Assembly (NCBI GenBank): GCA_905235495.1
Contig: CAJOMK010000011.1
Location: 1 to 15,401 of the forward strand
Direction: 5' to 3'
Source: an uncultured Methanobrevibacter sp.
GTDB taxonomy: Archaea; Methanobacteriota; Methanobacteria; Methanobacteriales; Methanobacteriaceae
DNA: 15,401 nucleotides
The notes below the pieces were generated by a model that saw nothing but the letters and a program-made list of their open reading frames with translations, had not been told where the DNA came from and did no database searches. How positions within the stretch are numbered: position 1 is the first letter of the stretch; every line of letters begins with the position of its first letter. A program made the position numbers and the translations under genes. Shown here in pieces: positions 6,123-12,808 of this stretch.

Positions 6123-6777
6123 ATGAAAATTCTGAGATTCAATTTAGTGTTTATATCAAGATTTCTATCATTTTAGCACTTATCATTTGGTTTTACAATG
6201 AATTCACTTTTAAATCAGAAATGATAACTACATCATCTTTAGCCTTAGCTGTTTTGTCTGTAGTTTGCATGGTGATATTTGCTATCAGATTAAGACAGGG
6301 CAAATATAATAGGTCTTTTAAAATAGTTGTTGAAACAGATGTTGATAGGACATTAAAGGATGGTGTTATCACTGAAGAGCAAGCAAACAACATTCCTAAA
6401 CGTATTGTTCTCAATACAAATGACTTATTGTTGAATGTAATCTTTAATTTTGCTACTGCCAATCATTTGATTTAATACCTATAGACATACTTCATGAAAT
6501 AATACCTAATGTCCATCTGGCTCATTTGATGAATTTGTATGAGGAATCTCGTGAAATCAGTGATGATTTGAATGATTATTTCAGATCTCAAAAATTTGCC
6601 AATAAGGCAGATGTGATTACTCGCAGTGATGATATTAAGAAGTATTTGGCTAAAACTTATCCGTGGATGGCTCCAGAAACTTTAGATAATACTTATGATT
6701 ATTTCTTTTTAGGTATTGGCAATGGCCAATACCTCTTTTTTTATAGTTTAACTAATAGTTTTATCCTATACAAATAA
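6123..6777 (+). pseudogene. Frameshifted two-helix membrane protein gene of unknown function
   Basis: No single frame spans this region, but one coherent protein appears if two single-base losses are restored. ATG at 6123 (weak GTGA ribosome binding site at 6115-6118) leads to a stop at 6174. Adding one A to the AAAA run at 6126-6129 shifts it into the frame running to TAA 6473-6475. Adding one T to the TTT at 6471-6473 then joins the frame ending at 6777. The restored product is about 218 residues: two hydrophobic helices (around ISIILALIIWFYNEF and LALAVLSVVCMVIFAI), then a soluble part with VDRTLKDGVITEEQANNIPK, PIDILHEIIPNVHLAHLMNL and a hydrophilic tail. I do not recognise the family. 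The last 20 or so residues are read through a terminator hairpin and are doubtful. Homopolymer sequencing errors could explain both breaks equally well. Confidence 0.6.
6711..6742 (+). terminator. Perfect hairpin plus T7 terminator
   Basis: AGGTATTGGC (6711-6720) and GCCAATACCT (6725-6734) form a perfect 10-bp stem with the loop AATG. It is followed by C and seven Ts (6736-6742). It is the most GC-rich hairpin in the window and points to termination of the plus-strand membrane gene. The open frame of that gene runs through it, which is unusual. Confidence 0.8.
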
Positions 6778-6908
6778 TTATAAAAACAGTAATATTTTCT
6801 TTTTTTCAATGATTTGATTTAAAAATAGTTCTTTATTATTTAATGTAAAATAATGTGTAAAGAGATAGAAATCTCTTAAAAAATAAAGAAATAATGGTAA
6901 ATATACCC

Positions 6909-8636
6909 TTATTTGTCTAAAGGTTTAATCAACATTAAGTTGTCTCCTGCATTAACAGTATCTCCCTCTTCTACGAAGATTTGTTCAACAATACCTTCTT
7001 CTTCAGCATAGATATCGTTTTCCATTTTCATAGCTTCAAGAACTGCTACTACAGTACCTTTTTGGACTTTATCTCCAGTGTTAACTTTGATTTTAAGTAC
7101 CATACCTTGCATGGATGCAGTAAGTGCACCAAGTATTGGTCCAATGTTTCCATCTTTATCCTCTTCGATTTTTAAATATCCTGTAGGCATAATTTTAACA
7201 TCAAAGATATCTCCATCAACTTCTACAGAGTATTCTGTTGGGATAGCTCCAAGGTCATGGTCCCCATCATCAGCATATTTTTTGGTTGGGAACTCTTCCT
7301 CTTCAAGTTCTCCTTTAAGGAATTGTTTAGCAACTGGAGGTAACATTGCGAGAGTAAGAACATCTTCTTCTTTTTTGATAATTCCTAACTCTTCTCCTTC
7401 TTTTTTGAATTTTTCATATTCAGGTTCTATCAAGTCTGCTGGTCTGCAGGTGATAGGTTCTTCATCACCAATGATCTTCTTAGCGATTTCCTTGTTTACT
7501 GGTGCTGGAGAACGTCCATAGAAACCCTTCATATAATCTTTAACTTCGTTTGACACGATTTTGTATCTTTCTCCATTAATAACATTCATTACAGCTTGAA
7601 TACCAACAATTTGGCTGGTTGGAGTTACAAGAGGTGGGAATCCCATGTCTTCTCTTACACAAGGCATTTCTTCCAATACATCTTGATATCTGTCCAATGC
7701 ATTTTGTTGTTTTAACTGTGAAATCAAGTTAGAGAGCATTCCACCAGGGATTTGGTACATCAATACGTCGGTATCAATTCTTTCACTGATTGGATCAATG
7801 TATCCATTGTATTGTTCTCTAATGGTTTCAAAGTATTTCTTGATTTGATTTAAGGTTTTCAAATCAAGGCCAGTGTCAAATTCAGTACCTTGTAATGATG
7901 CTACAATACTTTCTGTTGGAGGTTGTGAAGTACCCCAAGAGATAGGAGAAATAGCAGTGTCTAAAATATCAACACCTGCTTGACATGCAGCATAATAACT
8001 GATAGGAGTCATACCGCTGGTACAGTGTGAATGTAAGTTTACAAGCAAGTCAGTTTCTTCTTTTAATCTTGTAACTAATTCAAATACGACTGATGGGCTG
8101 ATTAAACCCGCCATGTCCTTAATAGCTATTGAGTCACATTCTAATGCTTCAAGTTCTTTTGCAAACTCTACGAATTTGTCAATAGTGTGAACCGGACTGA
8201 TGGTATAACTGATGGTTCCTTGAACATGGGCTCCTTGTGCTTTAGCTACTTTAATGGATTGTTCCATATTTCTTATATCGTTCATTGCATCGAAAATTCT
8301 GAAGATGTCGATACCGTTTTCATATGATTTCTCTACGAATTTAGTTACAATGTCATCAGCATAATGTTTGTATCCGAGTAGGTTTTGACCTCTAAGAAGC
8401 ATTTGTAATGGAGTTTCAGTAAAGTTTTCTTTCAATATTCTTAATCTTTCCCATGGGTCTTCGTTTAAGTATCTAATACAGGTATCAAAGGTAGCTCCAC
8501 CCCATGCTTCGATAGCATGATATCCGACTTTATCCATCTCTTCTATAATTGGAACCATATCTCTTGTTCTCATTCTGGTTGCTAAGAGGGATTGGTGGGC
8601 ATCTCTGAATGCGGTTTCAGTAATTTTTACTTTCAT
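6909..8636 (-). CDS. pycB: Pyruvate carboxylase subunit B (carboxyltransferase with biotin carrier domain)
   Basis: This 575-residue subunit transfers CO2 from carboxybiotin to pyruvate, giving oxaloacetate for biosynthesis in the cytosol. The N-terminal carboxyltransferase barrel shows TETAFRDAHQSLLATR (6-21), AWGGATFDTCIRYLNEDPWE (44-63), KDMAG (173-177, the conserved lysine) and the metal ligands HSH (202-204). The middle is the conserved PYC/OADA region. The C-terminal biotinyl domain has EAMKMEND with biotin lysine near 537. The length and domain order fit the stand-alone B subunit of methanogens. The biotin carboxylase subunit PycA is not in the window. Without context this could be called oxaloacetate decarboxylase alpha, but no membrane beta or gamma subunit is nearby. 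The start has an excellent GAGGTG ribosome binding site (plus-strand 8642-8647). A palindrome lies upstream of it. Confidence 0.93.
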   Translation of the reverse strand: MKVKITETAFRDAHQSLLATRMRTRDMVPIIEEMDKVGYHAIEAWGGATFDTCIRYLNEDPWERLRILKENFTETPLQMLLRGQNLLGYKHYADDIVTKFVEKSYENGIDIFRIFDAMNDIRNMEQSIKVAKAQGAHVQGTISYTISPVHTIDKFVEFAKELEALECDSIAIKDMAGLISPSVVFELVTRLKEETDLLVNLHSHCTSGMTPISYYAACQAGVDILDTAISPISWGTSQPPTESIVASLQGTEFDTGLDLKTLNQIKKYFETIREQYNGYIDPISERIDTDVLMYQIPGGMLSNLISQLKQQNALDRYQDVLEEMPCVREDMGFPPLVTPTSQIVGIQAVMNVINGERYKIVSNEVKDYMKGFYGRSPAPVNKEIAKKIIGDEEPITCRPADLIEPEYEKFKKEGEELGIIKKEEDVLTLAMLPPVAKQFLKGELEEEEFPTKKYADDGDHDLGAIPTEYSVEVDGDIFDVKIMPTGYLKIEEDKDGNIGPILGALTASMQGMVLKIKVNTGDKVQKGTVVAVLEAMKMENDIYAEEEGIVEQIFVEEGDTVNAGDNLMLIKPLDK

Positions 8637-8691
8637 CTTTACACCTCACTATAATTTTCAAATGGGTATCGTTTCATTTAAAATTTTGTAA

Positions 8692-8707
8692 ATGATTTAA
8701 AAATCAT
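8692..8707 (-). promoter_or_regulatory. Palindrome in the pycB promoter region, possible operator
   Basis: ATGATTT (8692-8698) and AAATCAT (8701-8707) form a palindrome with a two-base centre, 56 bases upstream of the pycB start. On the minus strand its middle reads TTTTTAAAT, which could itself be the TATA box. Another TATA-like string (TTTTAAAT) lies nearer the gene. A regulator dimer bound here would cover or flank the promoter. No regulator is identified. Confidence 0.35.
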
Positions 8708-8851
8708 CTATCACATAAGATTATTTTACATTATATTATTATTTATTGTTTTAATTATTAATAATACTTATCTATTTTTTTCTAATCTTTTAACATATCA
8801 TTAATTATTAAAATTAAGTGTGATGGGGATTTGAAATTTTAAATGTTTAGA

Positions 8852-8949
8852 AAAATAGTTTGTTTTGGATGAAGTTTTAATGAAGTAAAATAGTGAAAGA
8901 AATAAAATAGTAAACTAAATGTGAAAATAGTTAAAATAGTTAAAATAGT
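8852..8949. repeat. Six AAAATAGT octamers in 98 bp
   Basis: AAAATAGT occurs at 8852, 8887, 8904, 8924, 8933 and 8942, all in the same orientation. The last three are in a 9-bp tandem. They lie in the 350-base gap between ino1 and pycB (both minus strand). The rest of the gap is AT-rich leader sequence with the pycB promoter and the ino1 terminator and shows no gene. Confidence 0.75.
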
Positions 8950-8991
8950 AAAAAAATAAAAAAAGTAAAGGTTAAGAAATAAATTCTTAAC
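8950..8991 (-). terminator. Hairpin plus T-tract terminator of ino1
   Basis: GTTAAGAA (8971-8978) and TTCTTAAC (8984-8991) form a perfect 8-bp stem with a 5-base loop, overlapping the ino1 stop codon at 8987-8989. On the minus strand it is followed by CTTTAC and two T7 tracts separated by A (plus-strand 8950-8964). The position is right for ino1 termination. Confidence 0.7.
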
Positions 8992-10081
8992 GTTCTAATT
9001 CTCCGTTGATAAATGCTTCAACATTTGCTGCTGCTTCATCATCTGTAAATTGGAGTGGAGGGTGTTTCATAACATATGATGAAATGGAAGTGAGTTGTCC
9101 GCCAATTCCTCTTTCGAGTCCTAATTTACAGCAACGGATAGCATCAATTACACATCCTGCAGAGTTTGGGGAATCTTCAACACTTAATCTGAGTTCAATG
9201 TCCATTGGTACGTCACCAAAGGTTTTACCTTCCATTCTTAAGAAACAGATTTTGTTGTCTTTTTGCCATGGTATGTAATCACTTGGACCAATATGAATAT
9301 CATGAGGATCCATTCTTTCTGCAAGTACTGATTGAACAGCTTCAGTTTTAGATTCTTTTTTAGAGTCTAAACGTTTTCTGTTTAACATGTTCAAGAAGTC
9401 AGTATTTCCACCAGTGTTGATTTGGTAAGTGTGGACTAATTTAACTCCTCTTTCTTTAAATAAGTTACTTAAAGTTCTGTGAGTAATGGTTGCACCAATT
9501 TGTGCTTTAATGTCGTCACCAACTGCAGGAAGTCCTTTTTCTCTGAACTTAGCATCCCACTCCGGGTCACTTACGATAAATACTGGCATACAATTGATAT
9601 AAGCAATTTCTGCATCTAATGCACATTGTGCGTAGAATCTTGCAGCTTCTTCAGAACCTACTGGTAAATAACTGAGTAATATTTCAGCTCCACTTTCTTT
9701 TAAGACTTCAACTACATCTGCTGGTTCTTCATCAGCTACTATAAAAGTATAATCCTCTTCGAACTCAGCCATATGGTCACTGACACCATCGAGAACAGGC
9801 CCCATTTGAACGATTACATCACTTTTTGGTATTTCTTCTTGGAATACGGTAGTACAGTTTGGTTTTGCAAAGATAGCTTCGTCAACAGTTTTTCCAACTT
9901 TTCTTGCATCTATATCAAAAGCAGCAACTACTTCAATGTCTGTTGGGTTCCAGTCTCCTATTTTCCAGTGCATAAGACCGATTGCATCTTTAGGATCTTT
10001 ATCTTTGTAATAATGAATTCCTTGTATAAGTGAACTTACACAGTTTCCTATTCCCACGATTGCGATTTTAATTTTACTCAT
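8987..10081 (-). CDS. ino1: Myo-inositol-1-phosphate synthase, archaeal type
   Basis: This NAD-dependent enzyme of 364 residues converts glucose 6-phosphate to 1L-myo-inositol 1-phosphate, the first step to archaetidylinositol and other inositol compounds. The N-terminal Rossmann motif is IAIVGIGNCVSSLIQG (6-21). Conserved parts include MGPVLDGVSDHM, LLSYLPVGSEEAARFYA, INCMPVFI, and the family core NTGGNTDFLNMLNRKRLDSK. This core is followed by KESKTEAV, the lysine-rich active-site region. The length matches the short archaeal form rather than the eukaryotic form of 500 or more residues. ATG at 10079-10081 has a GGTGA ribosome binding site (plus-strand 10086-10090). It is divergent from a glycosyltransferase gene 208 bases away and ends in its own hairpin terminator, so it is probably transcribed alone. 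Its neighbours fit membrane lipid headgroup synthesis. Confidence 0.92.
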   Translation of the reverse strand: MSKIKIAIVGIGNCVSSLIQGIHYYKDKDPKDAIGLMHWKIGDWNPTDIEVVAAFDIDARKVGKTVDEAIFAKPNCTTVFQEEIPKSDVIVQMGPVLDGVSDHMAEFEEDYTFIVADEEPADVVEVLKESGAEILLSYLPVGSEEAARFYAQCALDAEIAYINCMPVFIVSDPEWDAKFREKGLPAVGDDIKAQIGATITHRTLSNLFKERGVKLVHTYQINTGGNTDFLNMLNRKRLDSKKESKTEAVQSVLAERMDPHDIHIGPSDYIPWQKDNKICFLRMEGKTFGDVPMDIELRLSVEDSPNSAGCVIDAIRCCKLGLERGIGGQLTSISSYVMKHPPLQFTDDEAAANVEAFINGELER

Positions 10082-10133
10082 TTTTTCACCAGTATATAAA
10101 AATTATAAATTTTAAATTTTTTATCTTTATGAT

Positions 10134-10187
10134 AATATATCCATAAATTTTAATATATCCATAGATTTTAATATATTCGTAAATTTA
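10134..10187. repeat. Three 18-bp tandem units in the ino1/glycosyltransferase divergent gap
   Basis: Units begin at 10134 (AATATATCCATAAATTTT), 10152 (AATATATCCATAGATTTT) and 10170 (AATATATTCGTAAATTT). The copies decay toward the right. They lie midway between the starts of the two divergent genes and could be promoter elements, since each has TATA-like sequence, or simple repeat expansion. Confidence 0.75.
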
Positions 10188-10241
10188 TTTAAACTTATTG
10201 AATAAACTATAAATTAGGTTATTTTAATATATTTAAATTAG

Positions 10242-10250
10242 TTTATATAA
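10242..10250 (+). promoter_or_regulatory. Candidate TATA box for the glycosyltransferase gene
   Basis: TTTATATAA at 10242-10250 would place transcription start near 10272, about 18 bases before ATG at 10290 and just upstream of the AGGT ribosome binding site. This geometry is typical of archaeal promoters, but the AT background lowers certainty. Confidence 0.4.
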
Positions 10251-10289
10251 ATGTTTTTAAAATATTGAAAAAATAGGTAAGGTACTTAA

Positions 10290-11642
10290 ATGGGTAAAGT
10301 AATTTTAATTGCATTTTATTTTAACCAGGTAAATGAAATAGCTTCTAAAAGATTAAGGGCATTAGCGAAATATTTGCCACAATATGGATGGGAGCCTATT
10401 GTCATAGTTCCTGATTTAGGTTTCATTCCTGAGGAAAATGCCGATTTAAATTGTAGAATCATTTACACAGAATATGAAGATATGTTTTCTCATTTTTCCA
10501 ATAAATTTAAAGGCAATTTAAATAATTCTAAGGATAATAATGATAAATCAAGTCATTCAAAAGAATCTAAGGATGATAAATTAAGGGATTCCAGTTCCTA
10601 TTCAAATCCAATTGCTTCAAAAGCCATTTCATTGGCAGGTGAAATCTTTGCCTATCCCGACGGCATGAAATATTGGTATGAATCTGCATTTGAAGCAGCT
10701 TCAAGGATTATTAAAGAAGAGAAGATTGAAGCTATTATAAGTTCTTCATGGCCTATAACCTGTCACACAATTGCAAAGGATTTAAAAGATAAGTATAATC
10801 TCTTTTGGATAGCGGATTTAAGGGACCTTTGGAATATGAATCCTTATGTTTCACATACTTTCATAAGGGAATACTTTGAAAGACGGCTGGAATTAAAAAC
10901 TTTTGAAAAGACAGATGTTTTAACAACCACAACTGATTTGGCAGCAGATACTTTGGCTACATTACATCCAAACAATAGAATAGTTCCGATATTGTCTGGT
11001 TATGATGAGGATGATTTAAGTTTGGAGGAATTAATGCTTAAAGATGATTATGATCATTTGATCAATTCTCATGATACTCACGATAAATTAAAATTCATAT
11101 ATGCCGGTTCATTGTATGGTGGAAAGAGAGACCCTTCAAATTTATTCAATGCAATTTGTCAATTGGAAGATGAAAATAAAGTGGATTCATCTAAACTTTC
11201 CATAGAATTCTATGGTGATAGCACTAATTTAAAAGAGACAGCCGAAAAATATGGCATTTTGGATATTGTTGACATTGGTGGAAAAATATCTCATGAAGAT
11301 GTATTGAAAAAACAGTTGGAAAGTGATGTGCTCTTGCTTATATCATGGGATGATGAGAAGGAAAGGATGTTTATTCCAGGTAAGATTTATGAATACTTTG
11401 CACTTAAAAAACCGGTTTTATCAATTGGCCATAGAGAAGGTTCTCTAAAGGATCTCATTGAAGAGACAAAGGTGGGATATCATGGTTCTGATTTGGAATC
11501 AACTAAAGAAGCCATATTGAAATTCTATAATGAATTTTTAGAAAAAGGAACAATTGAATATGATGCTGATGTCAATATTGAAGATTACTCAATGAAAAAT
11601 ATGGCAAAAAAATTCTCGGATTTGTTAAACGATTTAAATTAA
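10290..11642 (+). CDS. Glycosyltransferase, GT-B fold (GT4-like)
   Basis: This 450-residue soluble protein resembles GT4-type GT-B glycosyltransferases that transfer a sugar from a nucleotide donor. The N-terminal half has ILIAFYFNQ (5-13), SKRLRALAKYLPQYGWEPIV (19-38) and IADLRDLWNMNPY (174-186), a pattern common in exopolysaccharide and envelope glycosyltransferases. The C-terminal half has KFIYAGSLYGGKRDPSNLF (268-286) and the donor-site helix FIPGKIYEYFALKKPVLSIG (361-380). A Ser/Asp/Lys-rich stretch at about 74-107 looks like a disordered loop and is probably lineage-specific. There is no signal peptide or membrane helix, so it acts on the cytosolic face. It heads a plus-strand run with DGGGP synthase and two more glycosyltransferases, but the 202-base gap after it suggests separate transcription. 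Donor and acceptor cannot be read from the sequence. Confidence 0.85.
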   Translation: MGKVILIAFYFNQVNEIASKRLRALAKYLPQYGWEPIVIVPDLGFIPEENADLNCRIIYTEYEDMFSHFSNKFKGNLNNSKDNNDKSSHSKESKDDKLRDSSSYSNPIASKAISLAGEIFAYPDGMKYWYESAFEAASRIIKEEKIEAIISSSWPITCHTIAKDLKDKYNLFWIADLRDLWNMNPYVSHTFIREYFERRLELKTFEKTDVLTTTTDLAADTLATLHPNNRIVPILSGYDEDDLSLEELMLKDDYDHLINSHDTHDKLKFIYAGSLYGGKRDPSNLFNAICQLEDENKVDSSKLSIEFYGDSTNLKETAEKYGILDIVDIGGKISHEDVLKKQLESDVLLLISWDDEKERMFIPGKIYEYFALKKPVLSIGHREGSLKDLIEETKVGYHGSDLESTKEAILKFYNEFLEKGTIEYDADVNIEDYSMKNMAKKFSDLLNDLN

Positions 11643-11655
11643 TATTTCAATGGAA

Positions 11656-11796
11656 GATTGGATAATAAATAAAGATTGAATACTAAATAAAATTTATGAT
11701 TGAATTAATAAATAAAGGGATTGAATTAATAAATAAAGGGATTGAATAATAAATAAAGGTTGAATAATAAAATAAGATTAATAATAAATAAATTTA
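11656..11796. repeat. About seven imperfect 16-24 bp tandem units
   Basis: Units built on GATTGAATAATAAATAAA begin at 11656, 11674, 11698, 11719, 11740, about 11760 and 11776. The units at 11698 and 11719 are identical over 21 bp and the unit at 11740 differs by one deleted T. They fill most of the 202-base gap between the glycosyltransferase and the DGGGP synthase gene. No T-tract terminator for the upstream gene is evident. A TATA-like TTTATACT lies at the right end. Confidence 0.85.
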
Positions 11797-11844
11797 TACT
11801 TATTAAAATATATACTCAATATTATAAGATTACAGAGGGATTTA

Positions 11845-12720
11845 ATGAATGCTTATTTAGAAATAATTCGTCCAGGAAACGCTATTATGGCAGCTATTGC
11901 TGTAATACTGATGATATTTGTTGGTCATTATTATGATTTGCCTATAATCATCTGTGCAGTGATTGTTTTTGTATGTACCGGTGCTGGAAATACAATCAAT
12001 GATGTTTTTGATGTAAAGATAGATGAAATCAACAAGCCGAATCGTCCAATTCCATCTGGGAGAATAAGCTTAGAAAATGCAAGAAAATATTACTATCTCT
12101 TATTTGCAATAGGTGTTGTGTTAAGCTTTGTTTGCAGTTATATGGTTAATTCCATTTGGCCTTCTGTAATAGTCATTTTTGCAGTAATCCTCATGTGTCT
12201 ATATGCAAGAAACCTAAAGGCAATGCCTTTAGTTGGAAACATTAGCGTTGCAACTCTAACAGGATTATGTTTTGTGATTGGAGGAACTGTAATTGCTTGT
12301 GCTACAAACTCATTGGAGATATTATTCATATCCATTTATTTAGGCTTATTTGCCATTTTCATGACTTTGGCTCGTGAAATAGTCAAGGATATGGAAGATA
12401 TTGAAGGGGATAAATTGGAAGGGGCAAGAACATTCCCTATTATTTATGGCAAGAAAATACCTTCAATCGTTTCAATAATTTTAATTGTTGTAACTACATT
12501 GATGTGTCCTATCCTTTATATCTTCAAGATTTTCAATATTTCATATGTGATTATCATGATTGTACCGATAATCATATTCCTATACAGTGCATACAGCTTG
12601 AAATTAGATCCTCCAGAGGAAACATGTGCAAAGGTTTCCAAGAATCTTAAAATAGCCATGTTAATTAGTTTCCTCGCTTTTGTTGTAGGATCATTTGATA
12701 TTTTTAATTTTATCTTATAA
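11845..12720 (+). CDS. Digeranylgeranylglyceryl phosphate synthase (UbiA family)
   Basis: This integral membrane prenyltransferase of 291 residues adds the second geranylgeranyl chain to geranylgeranylglyceryl phosphate, the second ether bond of archaeal lipids. Two Mg-diphosphate motifs are present: NDVFDVKID (52-60), followed by EINKPNRPIPSGRIS, and DMEDIEGD (182-189), followed by KLEGARTFPI. EIIRPGNAIMA at the N-terminus is typical of archaeal DGGGP synthases. About eight or nine hydrophobic segments are visible, as in UbiA proteins. The start is set by GAGGG (11835-11839) before ATG, in the same context as the DUF763 gene. Related UbiA enzymes in archaea can use other acceptors, but the length, motifs and lineage favour DGGGP synthase. 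The position among glycosyltransferases and near ino1 fits an envelope-lipid theme. Confidence 0.87.
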   Translation: MNAYLEIIRPGNAIMAAIAVILMIFVGHYYDLPIIICAVIVFVCTGAGNTINDVFDVKIDEINKPNRPIPSGRISLENARKYYYLLFAIGVVLSFVCSYMVNSIWPSVIVIFAVILMCLYARNLKAMPLVGNISVATLTGLCFVIGGTVIACATNSLEILFISIYLGLFAIFMTLAREIVKDMEDIEGDKLEGARTFPIIYGKKIPSIVSIILIVVTTLMCPILYIFKIFNISYVIIMIVPIIIFLYSAYSLKLDPPEETCAKVSKNLKIAMLISFLAFVVGSFDIFNFIL

Positions 12721-12746
12721 TTTTTTATTTTATAATATTTTTATAG
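12721..12746 (+). terminator. T-tract terminator after the DGGGP synthase gene
   Basis: Six Ts follow the TAA stop directly (12721-12726), then TTTT and TTTTT tracts with TATAAT between them. No strong hairpin is present. The tract ends 60 bases before the next start codon and may overlap that gene's TATA element (TTTATAATAT near 12728-12737). Confidence 0.5.
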
Positions 12747-12808
12747 TTTGGTCACTTAAAAAGAAAGAAAAAAGTACAAATCCAAAATATTGATGGGAAA
12801 GTGTTAAA

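Noticed and set aside
6193..6462. Minus-strand frame of 89 codons over the broken membrane gene
   Set aside because: The plus strand here has the promoter, the terminator and a coherent membrane protein pattern; the minus frame has none of these.
6221..6475. Treating 6221-6475 and 6526-6777 as two separate small genes
   Set aside because: Coding-like sequence continues upstream of both ATGs, neither ATG has a ribosome binding site, and single-base corrections join them into one protein.
6860..6877. Hairpin AAGAGAT / ATCTCTT as the pycB terminator
   Set aside because: The 7-bp stem is real, but on the minus strand it is followed by mixed sequence rather than a T-tract, so termination there is not supported.
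7078..7521. Open frame of 147 codons on the plus strand inside pycB
   Set aside because: It is antisense to the conserved pyruvate carboxylase sequence and its Ser-rich product reflects the reverse complement of acidic codons.
8637..8986. Small RNA or tRNA in the 350-base gap
   Set aside because: There is no GC-rich folded segment and no tRNA-like arms. Only repeats, a palindrome and the ino1 terminator are visible.
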